DNA of 64,000 nucleotides from Henricia sp. BOLD:AAB3569. Its lineage: Eukaryota; Echinodermata; Asteroidea; Spinulosida; Echinasteridae. Of this stretch, positions 49,801-63,300 are shown piece by piece; positions within the stretch are counted from its first letter, which is position 1; the number at the start of each line of letters is the position of its first letter. The notes below the pieces were generated by a model. That model saw only the letters and a program-made list of their open reading frames with translations, searched no databases and was not told the origin of the DNA. The translations under genes and the position numbers were made by a program. The stretch is from the NCBI GenBank assembly GCA_037783545.1, contig JBBELK010000553.1, forward strand, positions 1 to 64,000. Direction: 5' to 3'.

Positions 49801-50418
49801 TCTTGTTTGGGACGGGAATTTGGTCAAAGTGTGGTCCAAACGTCGGTAAATTAGGAAGTCAAGAAATTTTCCAACGAACTTCAAATTTTGCATGCTCCAA
49901 ACAGTCTATATTCCGCACTTGTCCTGAAAAATTGCCAGACTTTCGCCGGGAAATGGCCGAGAAATTTCAGAGTTTAGGGAAAACTGCGCTCAGGCTTTCT
50001 GCCTGCTCTGCAGACCGTGGCTGTCCGTGTACTCCTGACTCGTGCGCATGCTCAGTCTTGTTTGGGACAGGAATTTGGTCAAAGTGTGGTCCAAACGTCG
50101 GTAAATTTGGAAGTCAAGAAATTTTTCGACGAACTTCAAATTTTGCATGCTCCAAACAGTCTATATTCCGCACTTGTCCTGAAAAATTGACAGACTTTCG
50201 CCGGGAAATGGCCGAGAAATTTCAGAGTTTAGTGAAAACTGGGCTCGGGCTTCCTGCCTGCTCTGCAGACCGTGGCTGTCCGTGTACTCCTGATCACTCG
50301 TGCGCATGCTCAGTCTTGTTTGGGACGGGAATTTGGTCAAAGTGTGGTCCAAACGTCGGAAAATTTGGAAGTCAATAAATTTTCCGACGGACTTCAAATT
50401 TTGCATACTCCAAACAGT
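46836..50418. repeat. Tetrameric higher-order repeat, 1021-bp period, rich in 255-bp units
   Basis: After several 256-258-bp units (46836-47863), the block 47864, 48120, 48375, 48630 (256 + 3 x 255 bp) repeats at 48885, 49141, 49396, 49651 with a shift of 1021 bp. It then passes into 49906 and a class A unit at 50161. Shared markers are ctgcctgatctgcag (PstI site intact, upstream base changed), gatattttccaacg, gggacaggaa, gtaaattttgaagtc and cctaaaaaattg. The first copy has cgccggaaaatgg where the second has gaaatggacgag. Confidence 0.86.
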
Positions 50419-50674
50419 CTATATTCCGCACTTGTCCTGAAAAATTGACAGACTTTCGCCGGGAAATGGCCGAGAAATTTCAGAGTTTAGGGAAAAACTG
50501 GGCTCGGGCTTCCTGCCTGCTCTGCAGACCGTGGCTGTCCGTGTACTACTGACTCGTGCGCATGCTCAGTCTTGTTTGGGACGGGAATTTGGTCAAAGTG
50601 TGGTCCAAACGTCGGTAAATTTGGAAGTCAAGAAATTTTCCAACGAACTTCAAATTTTGCAGGCTCCAAACAGT
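50419..50674. repeat. Representative 256-bp unit (3-bp deletion plus extra A)
   Basis: This unit combines the loss at the ctgatcact site (here gtactactgactcg) with one extra A in the run following gttta-ggg (gggaaaaactgggc instead of gggaaaactgggc), giving 256 bp. Roughly 50 units are 256 bp long. Some have the extra A here. Others have gggaaaaaatgggctg (for example 2375 and 4177), or an extra A in the gaaaaatt run near unit position 23 (for example 19328 and 21643). One or two extra As shift the plus-strand reading frame at each such unit. Confidence 0.88.
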
Positions 50675-53510
50675 CTATATTCCGCACTTGTCCTGAAAAA
50701 ATTGACAGACTTTCGCCGGGAAATGGCCGAGAAATTTCAGAGTTTAGGGAAAACTGGGCTCGGGCTTCCTGCCTGCTCTGCAGACCGTGGCTGTCCGTGT
50801 ACTCCTGATCACTCGTGCGCATGCTCAGTCTTGTTTGGGACGGGAATTTGGTCAAAGTGTGGTCCAAACGTCGGAAAATTTGGAAGTCAATAAATTTTCC
50901 GACGGACTTCACATTTTGCATACTCCAAACAGTCTATATTCCGCACTTGTCCTGAAAAATTGACAGACTTTCGCCGGGAAATGGCCGAGAAATTTCAGAG
51001 TTTAGGGAAAACTGGGCTCGGGCTTCCTGCCTGCTCTGCAGACCGTGGCTGTCCGTGTACTCCTGATCACTCGTGCGCATGCTCAGTCTTGTTTGGGACG
51101 GGAATTTGGTCAAAGTGTGGTCCAAACGTCGGAAAATTTGGAAGTCAATAAATTTTCCGACGGACTTCAAATTTTGCATACTCCAAACAGTCTATATTCC
51201 GCACTTGTCCTGAAAAATTGACAGACTTTCGCCGGGAAATGGCCGAGAAATTTCAGAGTTTAGGGAAAAACTGGGCTCGGGCTTCCTGCCTGCTCTGCAG
51301 ACCGTGGCTGTCCGTGTACTACTGACTCGTGCGCATGCTCAGTCTTGTTTGGGACGGGAATTTGGTCAAAGTGTGGTCCAAACGTCGGTAAATTTGGAAG
51401 TCAAGAAATTTTCCAACGAACTTCAAATTTTGCAGGCTCCAAACAGTCTATATTCCGCACTTGTCCTGAAAAAATTGACAGACTTTCGCCGGGAAATGGC
51501 CGAGAAATTTCAGAGTTTAGGGAAAACTGGGCTCGGGCTTCCTGCCTGCTCTGCAGACCGTGGCTGTCCGTGTACTCCTGATCACTCGTGCGCATGCTCA
51601 GTCTTGTTTGGGACGGGAATTTGGTCAAAGTGTGGTCCAAACGTCGGAAAATTTGGAAGTCAATAAATTTTCCGACGGACTTCAAATTTTGCATACTCCA
51701 AACAGTCTATATTCCGCACTTGTCCTGAAAAATTGACAGACTTTCGCCGGGAAATGGCCGAGAAATTTCAGAGTTTAGGGAAAACTGCGCTCAGGCTTCC
51801 TGCCTGCTCTGCAGACCGTGGCTGTCCGTGTACTCCTGATCACTCGTGCGCATGCTCAGTCTTGTTTGGGACGGGAATTTGGTCAAAGTGTGGTCCAAAC
51901 GTCGGAAAATTTGGAAGTCAATAAATTTTCCGACGGACTTCAAATTTTGCATACTCCAAACAGTCTATATTCCGCACTTGTCCTGAAAAATTGACAGACT
52001 TTCGCCGGGAAATGGCCGAGAAATTTCAGAGTTTAGGGAAAAACTGGGCTCGGGCTTCCTGCCTGCTCTGCAGACCGTGGCTGTCCGTGTACTACTGACT
52101 CGTGCGCATGCTCAGTCTTGTTTGGGACGGGAATTTGGTCAAAGTGTGGTCCAAACGTCGGTAAATTTGGAAGTCAAGAAATTTTCCAACGAACTTCAAA
52201 TTTTGCAGGCTCCAAACAGTCTATATTCCGCACTTGTCCTGAAAAAATTGACAGACTTTCGCCGGGAAATGGCCGAGAAATTTCAGAGTTTAGGGAAAAC
52301 TGGGCTCGGGCTTCCTGCCTGCTCTGCAGACCGTGGCTGTCCGTGTACTCCTGATCACTCGTGCGCATGCTCAGTCTTGTTTGGGACGGGAATTTGGTCA
52401 AAGTGTGGTCCAAACGTCGGAAAATTTGGAAGTCAATAAATTTTCCGACGGACTTCACATTTTGCATACTCCAAACAGTCTATATTCCGCACTTGTCCTG
52501 AAAAATTGACAGACTTTCGCCGGGAAATGGCCGAGAAATTTCAGAGTTTAGGGAAAACTGGGCTCGGGCTTCCTGCCTGCTCTGCAGACCGTGGCTGTCC
52601 GTGTACTCCTGATCACTCGTGCGCATGCTCAGTCTTGTTTGGGACGGGAATTTGGTCAAAGTGTGGTCCAAACGTCGGAAAATTTGGAAGTCAATAAATT
52701 TTCCGACGGACTTCAAATTTTGCATACTCCAAACAGTCTATATTCCGCACTTGTCCTGAAAAATTGACAGACTTTCGCCGGGAAATGGCCGAGAAATTTC
52801 AGAGTTTAGGGAAAAACTGGGCTCGGGCTTCCTGCCTGCTCTGCAGACCGTGGCTGTCCGTGTACTACTGACTCGTGCGCATGCTCAGTCTTGTTTGGGA
52901 CGGGAATTTGGTCAAAGTGTGGTCCAAACGTCGGTAAATTTGGAAGTCAAGAAATTTTCCAACGAACTTCAAATTTTGCAGGCTCCAAACAGTCTATATT
53001 CCGCACTTGTCCTGAAAAAATTGACAGACTTTCGCCGGGAAATGGCCGAGAAATTTCAGAGTTTAGGGAAAACTGGGCTCGGGCTTCCTGCCTGCTCTGC
53101 AGACCGTGGCTGTCCGTGTACTCCTGATCACTCGTGCGCATGCTCAGTCTTGTTTGGGACGGGAATTTGGTCAAAGTGTGGTCCAAACGTCGGAAAATTT
53201 GGAAGTCAATAAATTTTCCGACGGACTTCAAATTTTGCATACTCCAAACAGTCTATATTCCGCACTTGTCCTGAAAAATTGACAGACTTTCGCCGGGAAA
53301 TGGCCGAGAAATTTCAGAGTTTAGGGAAAACTGCGCTCAGGCTTCCTGCCTGCTCTGCAGACCGTGGCTGTCCGTGTACTCCTGATCACTCGTGCGCATG
53401 CTCAGTCTTGTTTGGGACGGGAATTTGGTCAAAGTGTGGTCCAAACGTCGGCAAATTTGGAAGTCAAGAAATTTTCCGACGAACTTCAAATTGTGCATGC
53501 TCCAAACAGT
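50419..53510. repeat. Nested higher-order repeat: 773-bp trimer within a 1546-bp hexamer
   Basis: Trimers start at 50419, 51192, 51965 and 52738, each of 256 + 259 + 258 bp. All four carry gcaggctccaaac (near 50659, 51433, 52205 and 52978). Alternate trimers differ. The first and third have gacttcacattttg (near 50906 and 52452) and a gggctcgggcttcc third unit. The second and fourth have gacttcaaattttg and a gcgctcaggcttcc third unit. A trimer therefore duplicated, the two copies diverged at a few sites, and the pair then duplicated again. Confidence 0.92.
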
Positions 53511-54284
53511 CTATATTCCGCACTTGTCCTGAAAAATTGCCAGACTTTCGTCGGGAAATGGCCGAGAAATTTCAGAGTTTAGGGAAAACTGGGCTCGGGC
53601 TTCCTGCCTGCTCTGCAGACCGTGGCTGTCCGTGTACTCCTGATCACTCGTGCGCATGCTCAGTCTTGTTTGGGACGGGAATTTGGTCAAAGTGTGGTCC
53701 AAACGTCGGTAAATTTGGAAGTCAAGAAATTTTCCGACGAACTTCAAATTTTGCATGCTCCAAACAGTCTATATTCCGCACTTGTCCTGAAAAATTGACA
53801 GACTTTCTCCGGGAAATGGCCGAGAAATTTCAGAGTTTAGTGAAAACTGGGCTCGGGCTTCCTGCCTGCTCTGCAGACCGTGGCTGTCCGTGTACTCCTG
53901 ATCACTCGTGCGCATGCTCAGTCTTGTTTGGGACGGGAATTTGGTCAAAGTGTGGTCCAAACGTCGGCAAATTTGGAAGTCAAGAAATTTTCCGACGAAC
54001 TTCAAATTGTGCATGCTCCAAACAGTCTATATTCCGCACTTGTCCTGAAAAATTGACAGACTTTCGCCGGGAAATGGCCGAGAAATTTCAGAGTTTAGGG
54101 AAAACTGGGCTCGGGCTTCCTGCCGGCTCTGCAGACCGTGGCTGTCCGTGTACTCCTGATCACTCGTGCGCATGCTCAGTCTTGTTTGGGACGGGAATTT
54201 GGTCAAAGTGTGGTCCAAACGTCGGAAAATTTGGAATTCAATAAATTTTCCGACGGACTTCAAATTTTGCATACTCCAAACAGT
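53511..54284. repeat. Three linking 258-bp units
   Basis: The units at 53511, 53769 and 54027 are full-length. They carry private substitutions (gactttctccggg near 53812 and ctgccggctctgc near 54121) and the ggaattcaataaatt junction that also occurs near 19021, 30853, 32917, 33944, 40368 and 45249. No foreign sequence is present. Confidence 0.8.
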
Positions 54285-57200
54285 CTATATTCCGCACTTG
54301 TCCTGAAAAATTGACAGACTTTCGCCGGGAAATGGCCGAGAATTTTCAGAGTTTAGGGAAAAACTGGGCTCGGGCTTCCTGCCTGCTCTGCAGACCGTGG
54401 CTGTCCGTGTACTACTGGCTCGTGCGCATGCTCAGTCTTGTTTGGGACGGGAATTTGGTCAAAGTGTGGTCCAAACGTCGGTAAATTAGGAAGTCAAGAC
54501 ATTTTCCAACGAACTTCAAATTGTGCATGCTCCAAACAGTCTATATTCCGCACTTGTCCTGAAAAAATTGACAGACTTTCGCCGGGAAATGGCCGAGAAA
54601 TTTCAGAGTTTAGGGAAAAACTGGGCTCGGGCTTCCTGCCTGCTCTGCAGACCGTGGCTGTCCGTGTACTACTGACTCGTGCGCATGCTCAGTCTTGTTT
54701 GGGACGGGAATTTGGTAAAAGTGTGGTCCAAACGTCGGTAAATTAGGAAGTCAATAAATTTTCCAACGAACTTCAAATTTTGCATGCTCCAAACAGTCTA
54801 TATTCCGCACTTGTCCTGAAAAAATTGACAGACTTTCGCCGGGAAATGGCCGAGAAATTTCAGAGTTTAGGGAAAACTGCGCTCAGGCTTTCTGCCTGCT
54901 CTGCAGACCGTGGCTGTCCGTGTACTCCTGACTCGTGCGCATGCTCAGTCTTGTTTGGGACGGGAATTTGGTCAAAGTGTGGTCCAAACGTCGGCAAATT
55001 TGGAAGTCAAGAAATTTTCCGACGAACTTCAAATTGTGCATGCTCCAAACAGTCTATATTCCGCACTTGTCCTGAAAAATTGCCAGACTTTCGCCGGGAA
55101 ATGGCCGAGAAATTTCAGAGTTTAGGGAAAACTGCGCTCAGGCTTTCTGCCTGCTCTGCAGACCGTGGCTGTCCGTGTACTCCTGACTCGTGCGCATGCT
55201 CAGTCTTGTTTGGGACGGGAATTTGGTCAAAGTGTGTTCCAAACGTCGGCAAATTTGGAAGTCAAGAAATTTTCCGACGAACTTCAAATTGTGCATGCTC
55301 CAAACAGTCTATATTCCGCACTTGTCCTGAAAAATTGCCAGACTTTCGCCGGGAAATGGCCGAGAAATTTCAGAGTTTAGGGAAAACTGCGCTCAGGCTT
55401 TCTGCCTGCTCTGCAGACCGTGGCTGTCCGTGTACTCCTGACTCGTGCGCATGCTCAGTCTTGTTTGGGACAGGAATTTGGTCAAAGTGTGGTCCAAACG
55501 TCGGTAAATTTTGAAGTCAAGAAATTTTCCGACGAACTTCAAATTTTGCATGCTCCAAACAGTCTATATTCCGCACTTGTCCTGAAAAATTGACAGACTT
55601 TCGCCGGGAAATGGCCGAGAAATTTCAGAGTTTAGGGAAAACTGGGCTCGGGCTTCCTGCCTGCTCTGCAGACCGTGGCTGTCCGTGTACTCCTGATCAC
55701 TCGTGCGCATGCTCAGTCTTGTTTGGGACGGGAATTTGGTCATATTGTGGTCCAAACGTCGGAAAATTTGGAAGTCAATAAATGTTCCGACGGACTTCAA
55801 ATTTTGCATACTCCAAACAGTCTATATTCCGCACTTGTCCTGAAAAATTGACAGACTTTCGCCGGGAAATGGCCGAGAAATTTCAGAGTTTAGGGAAAAA
55901 CTGGGCTCGGGCTTCCTGCCTGCTCTGCAGACCGTGGCTGTCCGTGTACTACTGACTCGTGCGCATGCTCAGTCTTGTTTGGGACGGGAATTTGGTCAAA
56001 GTGTGGTCCAAACGTCGGTAAATTAGGAAGTCAAGAAATTTTCCAACGAACTTCAAATTTTGCATGCTCCAAACAGTCTATATTCCGCACTTGTCCTGAA
56101 AAAATTGACAGACTTTCGCCGGGAAATGGCCGAGAAATTTCAGAGTTTAGGGAAAACTGCGCTCAGGCTTTCTGCCTGCTCTGCAGACCGTGGCTGTCCG
56201 TGTACTCCTGACTCGTGCGCATGCTCAGTCTTGTTTGGGACAGGAATTTGGTCAAAGTGTGGTCCAAACGTCGGTAAATTTGGAAGTCAAGAAATTTTTC
56301 GACGAACTTCAAATTGTGCATGCTCCAAACAGTCTATATTCCGCACTTGTCCTGAAAAATTGCCAGACTTTCGCCGGGAAATGGCCGAGAAATTTCAGAG
56401 TTTAGGGAAAACTGCGCTCAGGCTTTCTGCCTGCTCTGCAGACCGTGGCTGTCCGTGTACTCCTGACTCGTGCGCATGCTCAGTCTTGTTTGGGACAGGA
56501 ATTTGGTCAAAGTGTGGTCCAAACATCGGTAAATTTTGAAGTCAAGAAATTTTCCGACGAACTTCAAATTTTGCATGCTCCAAACAGTCTATATTCCGCA
56601 CTTGTCCTGAAAAATTGACAGACTTTCGCCGGGAAATGGCCGAGAAATTTCAGAGTTTAGGGAAAACTGGGCTCGGGCTTCCTGCCTGCTCTGCAGACCG
56701 TGGCTGTCCGTGTACTCCTGATCACTCGTGCGCATGCTCAGTCTTGTTTGGGACGGGAATTTGGTCAAAGTGTGGTCCAAACGTCGGAAAATTTGGAAGT
56801 CAATAAATTTTCCGACGGACTTCAAATTTTGCATACTCCAAACAGTCTATATTCCGCACTTGTCCTGAAAAATTGACAGACTTTCGCCGGGAAATGGCCG
56901 AGAAATTTCAGAGTTTAGGGAAAAACTGGGCTCGGGCTTCCTGCCTGCTCTGCAGACCGTGGCTGTCCGTGTACTACTGACTCGTGCGCATGCTCAGTCT
57001 TGTTTGGGACGGGAATTTGGTCAAAGTGTGGTCCAAACGTCGGTAAATTAGGAAGTCAAGAAATTTTCCAACGAACTTCAAATTTTGCATGCTCCAAACA
57101 GTCTATATTCCGCACTTGTCCTGAAAAAATTGACAGACTTTCGCCGGGAAATGGCCGAGAAATTTCAGAGTTTAGGGAAAACTGCGCTCAGGCTTTCTGC

Positions 57201-57361
57201 CTGCTCTGCAGACCGTGGCTGTCCGTGTACTCCTGATCACTCGTGCGCATGCTCATACTTGTTTGGGACGGGAATTTTGTCAAAGTGTGGTCCAAACGTC
57301 GGTAAATTTGGAAGTCAAGACATTTTCCGACGAACTTCAAATTTGGCATGCCCCAAACAGT
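54285..57361. repeat. Displaced copy of the 45.3-46.8 kb block (shift 8986 bp) and its extension
   Basis: The units 54285, 54541, 54798, 55054, 55309 and 55564 match 45299, 45555, 45812, 46068, 46323 and 46578 in order and length at a shift of 8986 bp, including the gtaaattttgaagtc marker. The block is then partly repeated from 55822 to 56847, with one fewer 255-bp unit and with gggacaggaa extended to an additional unit. Private changes include gtgtactactggctcg near 54411, gtgtgttccaaacg near 55235, ggtcatattgtgg near 55739 and ccaaacatcgg near 56520. The unit 57103 begins the transition to the right-hand subfamily with ctcatacttg. Confidence 0.83.
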
Positions 57362-60300
57362 CTATATTCCGCACTTGTCCTGAAAAATTGACAGACTTTC
57401 GCCGGGAAATGGCCGAGAAATTTAAGAGTTTAGGGAAAACTGCGCTCAGGCTCCCTGCCTGCTCTGCTGACCGTGGCTGTCCGTGTACTCCTGATCACTC
57501 GTGCACATGCTCAGTCTTGTTTGGGACGGGAATTTGGTCAAAGTGTGGTCCAAACGTCGGCAAATTTGGAAGTCAATAAATTTTCCGACGGACTTCAAAT
57601 TTTGCATACTCCAAACAGTCTATATTCCGCACTTGTCATGAAAAATTGACAGACTTTCGCCGGGAAATGGCCGAGAAATTTCAGAGTTTAGGGAAAACTG
57701 CGCTCAGGCTTCCTGCCTGCTCTGCTGACCGTGGCTGTCCGTGTACTCCTGATCACTCGTGCGCATGCTCAGTCTTGTTTGGGACGGGAATTTGGTCAAA
57801 GTGTGGTCCAAACGTCGGCAAATTTGGAAGTCAAGAAATTTTTCGACGAACTTCAAATTTTGCATGCTCCAAACAGTCTATATTCCGCACTTGTCCTGAA
57901 AAATTGACAGACTTTTGCCGGGAAATGGCCGAGAAATTTCAGAGTTGAAGGAAAACTGGGCTTGGGCTTCCTGCCTGCTCTGCAGACCGTGGCTGTCCGT
58001 GTACTCCTGATCACTCGTGCGCATGCTCAGTCTTGTTTCGGACGGGAATTTGGTCAAAGTGTGGTCCAAACGTCGGTAAATTTGGAAGTCAATAAATTTT
58101 CCGACGGACTTCAAATTTTGCATACTCCAAACAGTCTATATTCCGCACTTGTCCTGAAAAATTGACAGACTTTCGCCGGGAAATGGCCGAGAAATTTCAG
58201 AGTTTAGGGAAAACTGCGTTCAGGCTTCCTGCCTGCTCTGCTGACCGTGGCTGTCCGTGTACTCCTGATCACTCGTGCGCATGCTCAGACTTGTTTGGGA
58301 CGGGAATTTGGTCAAAGTGTGGTCCAAACGTCGGTCAATTTGGAAGTCAAGACATTTTCCGACGAACTTCAAATTTGGCATGCCCCAAACAGTCTATATT
58401 CCGCACTTGTCCTGAAAAATTGACAGACTTTCGCCGGGAAATGGCCGAGAAATTTAAGAGTTTAGGGAAAACTGCGCTCAGGCTTCCTGCCTGCTCTGCT
58501 GACCGTGGCTGTCCGTGTACTCCTGATCACTCGTGCACATGCTCAGTCTTGTTTGGGACGGGAATTTGGTCAAAGTGTGGTCCAAACGTCGGCAAATTTG
58601 GAAGTCAATAAATTTTCCGACGGACTTCAAATTTTGCATACTCCAAACAGTCTATATTCCGCACTTGTCATGAAAAATTGACAGACTTTCGCCGGGAAAT
58701 GGCCGAGAAATTTCAGAGTTTAGGGAAAACTGCGCTCAGGCTTCCTGCCTGCTCTGCTGACCGTGGCTGTCCGTGTACTCCTGATCACTCGTGCGCATGC
58801 TCAGTCTTGTTTGGGACGGGAATTTGGTCAAAGTGTGGTCCAAACGTCGGCAAATTTGGAAGTCAAGAAATTTTCCGACGAACTTCAAATTTTGCATGCT
58901 CCAAACAGTCTATATTCCGCACTTGTCCTGAAAAATTGACAGACTTTTGCCGGGAAATGGCCGAGAAATTTCAGAGTTGAAGGAAAACTGGGCTTGGGCT
59001 TCCTGCCTGCTCTGCAGACCGTGGCTGTCCGTGTACTCCTGATCACTCGTGCGCATGCTCAGTCTTGTTTGGGACGGGAATTTGGTCAAATTGTGGTCCA
59101 AACGTCGGTAAATTTGGAAGTCAAGAAATTTTAGGACGAACTTCAAATTTTGCATGCTCCAAACAGTCTATATTCCGCACTTGTCCTGAAAAATTGACAG
59201 ACTTTCGCCGGGAAATGGCCGAGAAATTTCAGAGTTTAGGGAAAACTGGGCTCGGGCTTCCTGCCTGCTCTGCAGACCGTGGCTGTCCGTGTACTCCTGA
59301 TCACTCGTGCGCATGCTCAGTCTTGTTTGGGACGGGAATTTGGTCAAAGTGTGGTCCAAACGTCGGAAAATTTGGAAGTCAATAAATTTTCCGACGGACT
59401 TCAAATTTTGCATACTCCAAACAGTCTATATTCCGCACTTGTCCTGAAAAATTGACAGACTTTCGCCGGGAAATGGCCGAGAAATTTCAGAGTTTAGGGA
59501 AAACTGCGCTCAGGCTTCCTGCCTGCTCTGCTGACCGTGGCTGTCCGTGTACTCCTGATCACTCGTGCGCATGCTCAGTCTTGTTTGGGACGGGAATTTG
59601 GTCAAAGTGTGGTCCAAACGTCGGCAAATTTGGAAGTCAAGAAATTTTCCGACGAACTTCAAATTTTGCATGCTCCAAACAGTCTATATTCCGCACTTGT
59701 CCTGAAAAATTGACAGACTTTTGCCGGGAAATGGCCGAGAAATTTCAGAGTTTATTGAAAACTGGGCTCGGGCTTTCTGCCTGCTCTGCAGACCGTGGCT
59801 GTCCGTGTACTCCTGATCACTCGTGCGCATGCTCAGTCTTGTTTCGGACGGGAATTTGGTCAAAGTGTGGTCCAAACGTCGGTAAATTTGGAAGTCAATA
59901 AATTTTCCGACGGACTTCAAATTTTGCATACTCCAAACAGTCTATATTCCGCACTTGTCCTGAAAAATTGACAGACTTTCGCCGGGAAATGGCCGAGAAA
60001 TTTCAGAGTTTAGGGAAAACTGCGTTCAGGCTTCCTGCCTGCTCTGCTGACCGTGGCTGTCCGTGTACTCCTGATCACTCGTGCGCATGCTCATACTTGT
60101 TTGGGACGGGAATTTGGTCAAAGTGTGGTCCAAACGTCGGTAAATTTGGAAGTCAAGACATTTTCCGACGAACTTCAAATTTGGCATGCCCCAAACAGCC
60201 TATATTCCGCACTTGTCCTGAAAAATTGACAGACTTTCGCCGGGAAATGGCCGATAAATTTAAGAGTTTAGGGAAAACTGCGCTCAGGCTTCCTGCCTGC

Positions 60301-63300
60301 TCTGCTGACCGTGGCTGTCCGTGTACTCCTGATCACTCGTGCACATGCTCAGTCTTGTTTGGGACGGGAATTTGGTCAAAGTGTGGTCCAAACGTCGGCA
60401 AATTTGGAAGTCAATAAATTTTCCGACGGACTTCAAATTTTGCATACTCCAAACAGTCTATATTCCGCACTTGTCATGAAAAATTGACAGACTTTCGCCG
60501 GGAAATGGCCGAGAAATTTCAGAGTTTAGGGAAAACTGCGCTCAGGCTTCCTGCCTGCTCTGCTGACCGTGGCTGTCCGTGTACTCCTGATCACTCGTGC
60601 GCATGCTCAGTCTTGTTTGGGACGGGAATTTGGTCAAAGTGTGGTCCAAACGTCGGCAAATTTGGAAGTCAAGAAATTTTCCGACGAACTTCAAATTTTG
60701 CATGCTCCAAACAGTCTATATTCCGCACTTGTCCTGAAAAATTGACAGACTTTTGCCGGGAAATGGCCGAGAAATTTCAGAGTTGAAGGAAAACTGGGCT
60801 CGGGCTTCCTGCCTGCTCTGCAGACCGTGGCTGTCCGTGTACTCCTGATCACTCGTGCGCATGCTCAGTCTTGTTTGGGACGGGAATTTGGTCAAAGTGT
60901 GGTCCAAACGTCGGAAAATTTGGAAGTCAATAAATTTTCCGACGGACTTCAAATTTTGCATACTCCAAACAGTCTATATTCCGCACTTGTCCTGAAAAAT
61001 TGACAGACTTTCGCCGGGAAATGGCCGAGAAATTTCAGAGTTTAGGGAAAACTGCGCTCAGGCTTCCTGCCTGCTCTGCTGACCGTGGCTGTCCGTGTAC
61101 TCCTGATCACTCGTGCGCATGCTCAGTCTTGTTTGGGACGGGAATTTGGTCAAAGTGTGGTCCAAACGTCGGCAAATTTGGAAGTCAATAAATTTTCCGA
61201 CGAACTTCAAATTTTGCATGCTCCAAACAGTCTATATTCCGCACTTGTCCTGAAAAATTGACAGACTTTTGCCGGGAAATGGCCGAGAAATTTCAGAGTT
61301 TATTGAAAACTGGGCTCGGGCTTTCTGCCTGCTCTGCAGACCGTGGCTGTCCGTGTACTCCTGATCACTCGTGCGCATGCTCAGTCTTGTTTCGGACGGG
61401 AATTTGGTCAAAGTGTGGTCCAAACGTCGGTAAATTTGGAAGTCAATAAATTTTCCGACGGACTTCAAATTTTGCATACTCCAAACAGTCTATATTCCGC
61501 ACTTGTCCTGAAAAATTGACAGACTTTCGCCGGGAAATGGCCGAGAAATTTCAGAGTTTAGGGAAAACTGCGTTCAGGCTTCCTGCCTGCTCTGCTGACC
61601 GTGGCTGTCCGTGTACTCCTGATCACTCGTGCCCATGCTCATACTTGTTTGGGACGGGAATTTGGTCAAAGTGTGGTCCAAACGTCGGTAAATTTGGAAG
61701 TCAAGACATTTTCCGACGAACTTCAAATTTGGCATGCCCCAAACAGTCTATATTCCGCACTTGTCCTGAAAAATTGACAGACTTTCGCCGGGAAATGGCC
61801 GAGAAATTTAAGAGTTTAGTGAAAACTGCGCTCAGGCTTCCTGCCTGCTCTGCTGACCGTGGCTGTCCGTGTACTCCTGATCACTCGTGCACATGCTCAG
61901 TCTTGTTTGGGACGGGAATTTGGTCAAAGTGTGGTCCAAACGTCGGCAAATTTGGAAGTCAATAAATTTTCCGACGGACTTCAAATTTTGCATACTCCAA
62001 ACAGTCTATATTCCGCACTTGTCATGAAAAATTGACAGACTTTCGCCGGGAAATGGCCGAGAAATTTCAGAGTTTAGGGAAAACTGCGCTCAGGCTTCCT
62101 GCCTGCTCTGCTGACCGTGGCTGTCCGTGTACTCCTGATCACTCGTGCGCATGCTCAGTCTTGTTTGGGACGGGAATTTGGTCAAAGTGTGGTCCAAACG
62201 TCGGCAAATTTGGAAGTCAAGAAATTTTCCGACGAACTTCAAATTTTGCATGCTCCAAACAGTCTATATTCCGCACTTGTCCTGAAAAATTGACAGACTT
62301 TTGCCGGGAAATGGCCGAGAAATTTCAGAGTTGAAGGAAAACTGGGCTTGGGCTTCCTGCCTGCTCTGCAGACCGTGGCTGTCCGTGTACTCCTGATCAC
62401 TCGTGCGCATGCTCAGTCTTGTTTCGGACGGGAATTTGGTCAAAGTGTGGTCCAAACGTCGGTAAATTTGGAAGTCAATAAATTTTCCGACGGACTTCAA
62501 ATTGTGCATACTCCAAACAGTCTATATTCCGCACTTGTCCTTAAAAATTGACAGACTTTCGCCGGGAAATGGCCGAGAAATTTCAGAGTTTAGGGAAAAC
62601 TGCGCTCAGGCTTCCTGCCTGTTCTGCTGACCGTGGCTGTCCGTGTACTCCTGATCACTAGTGCGCATGCTCAGTCTTGTTTGGGACGGGAATTTGGTCA
62701 AAGTGTGGTCCAAACGTCGGCAAATTTGGAAGTCAAGAAATTTTCCGACGAACTTCAAATTTTGCATGCTCCAAACAGTCTATATTCCGCACTTGTCCTG
62801 AAAAATTGACAGACTTTTGCCGGGAAATGGCCGAGAAATTTCAGAGTTGAAGGAAAACTGGGCTTGGGCTTCCTGCCTGCTCTGCAGACCGTGGCTGTCC
62901 GTGTACTCCTGATCACTCGTGCGCATGCTCAGTCTTGTTTGGGACGGGAATTTGGTCAAAGTGTGGTCCAAACGTCGGTAAATTTGGAAGTCAAGAAATT
63001 TTAGGACGAACTTCAAATTTTGCATGCTCCAAACAGTCTATATTCCGCACTTGTCCTTAAAAAATTGACAGACTTTCGCCGGGAAATGGCCGAGAAATTT
63101 CAGAGTTTAGGGAAAACTGGGCTCGGGCTTCCTGCCTGCTCTTCAGACCGTGGCTGTCCGTGTACTCCTGATCACTCGTGCGCATGCTCAGTCTTGTTTG
63201 GGACGGGAATTTAGTCAAAGTGTGGTCCGACGTCGGAAAATTTGGAAGTCAATAAATTTTCCGACGGACTTCAAATTTTGCATACTCCAAACAGTCTATA

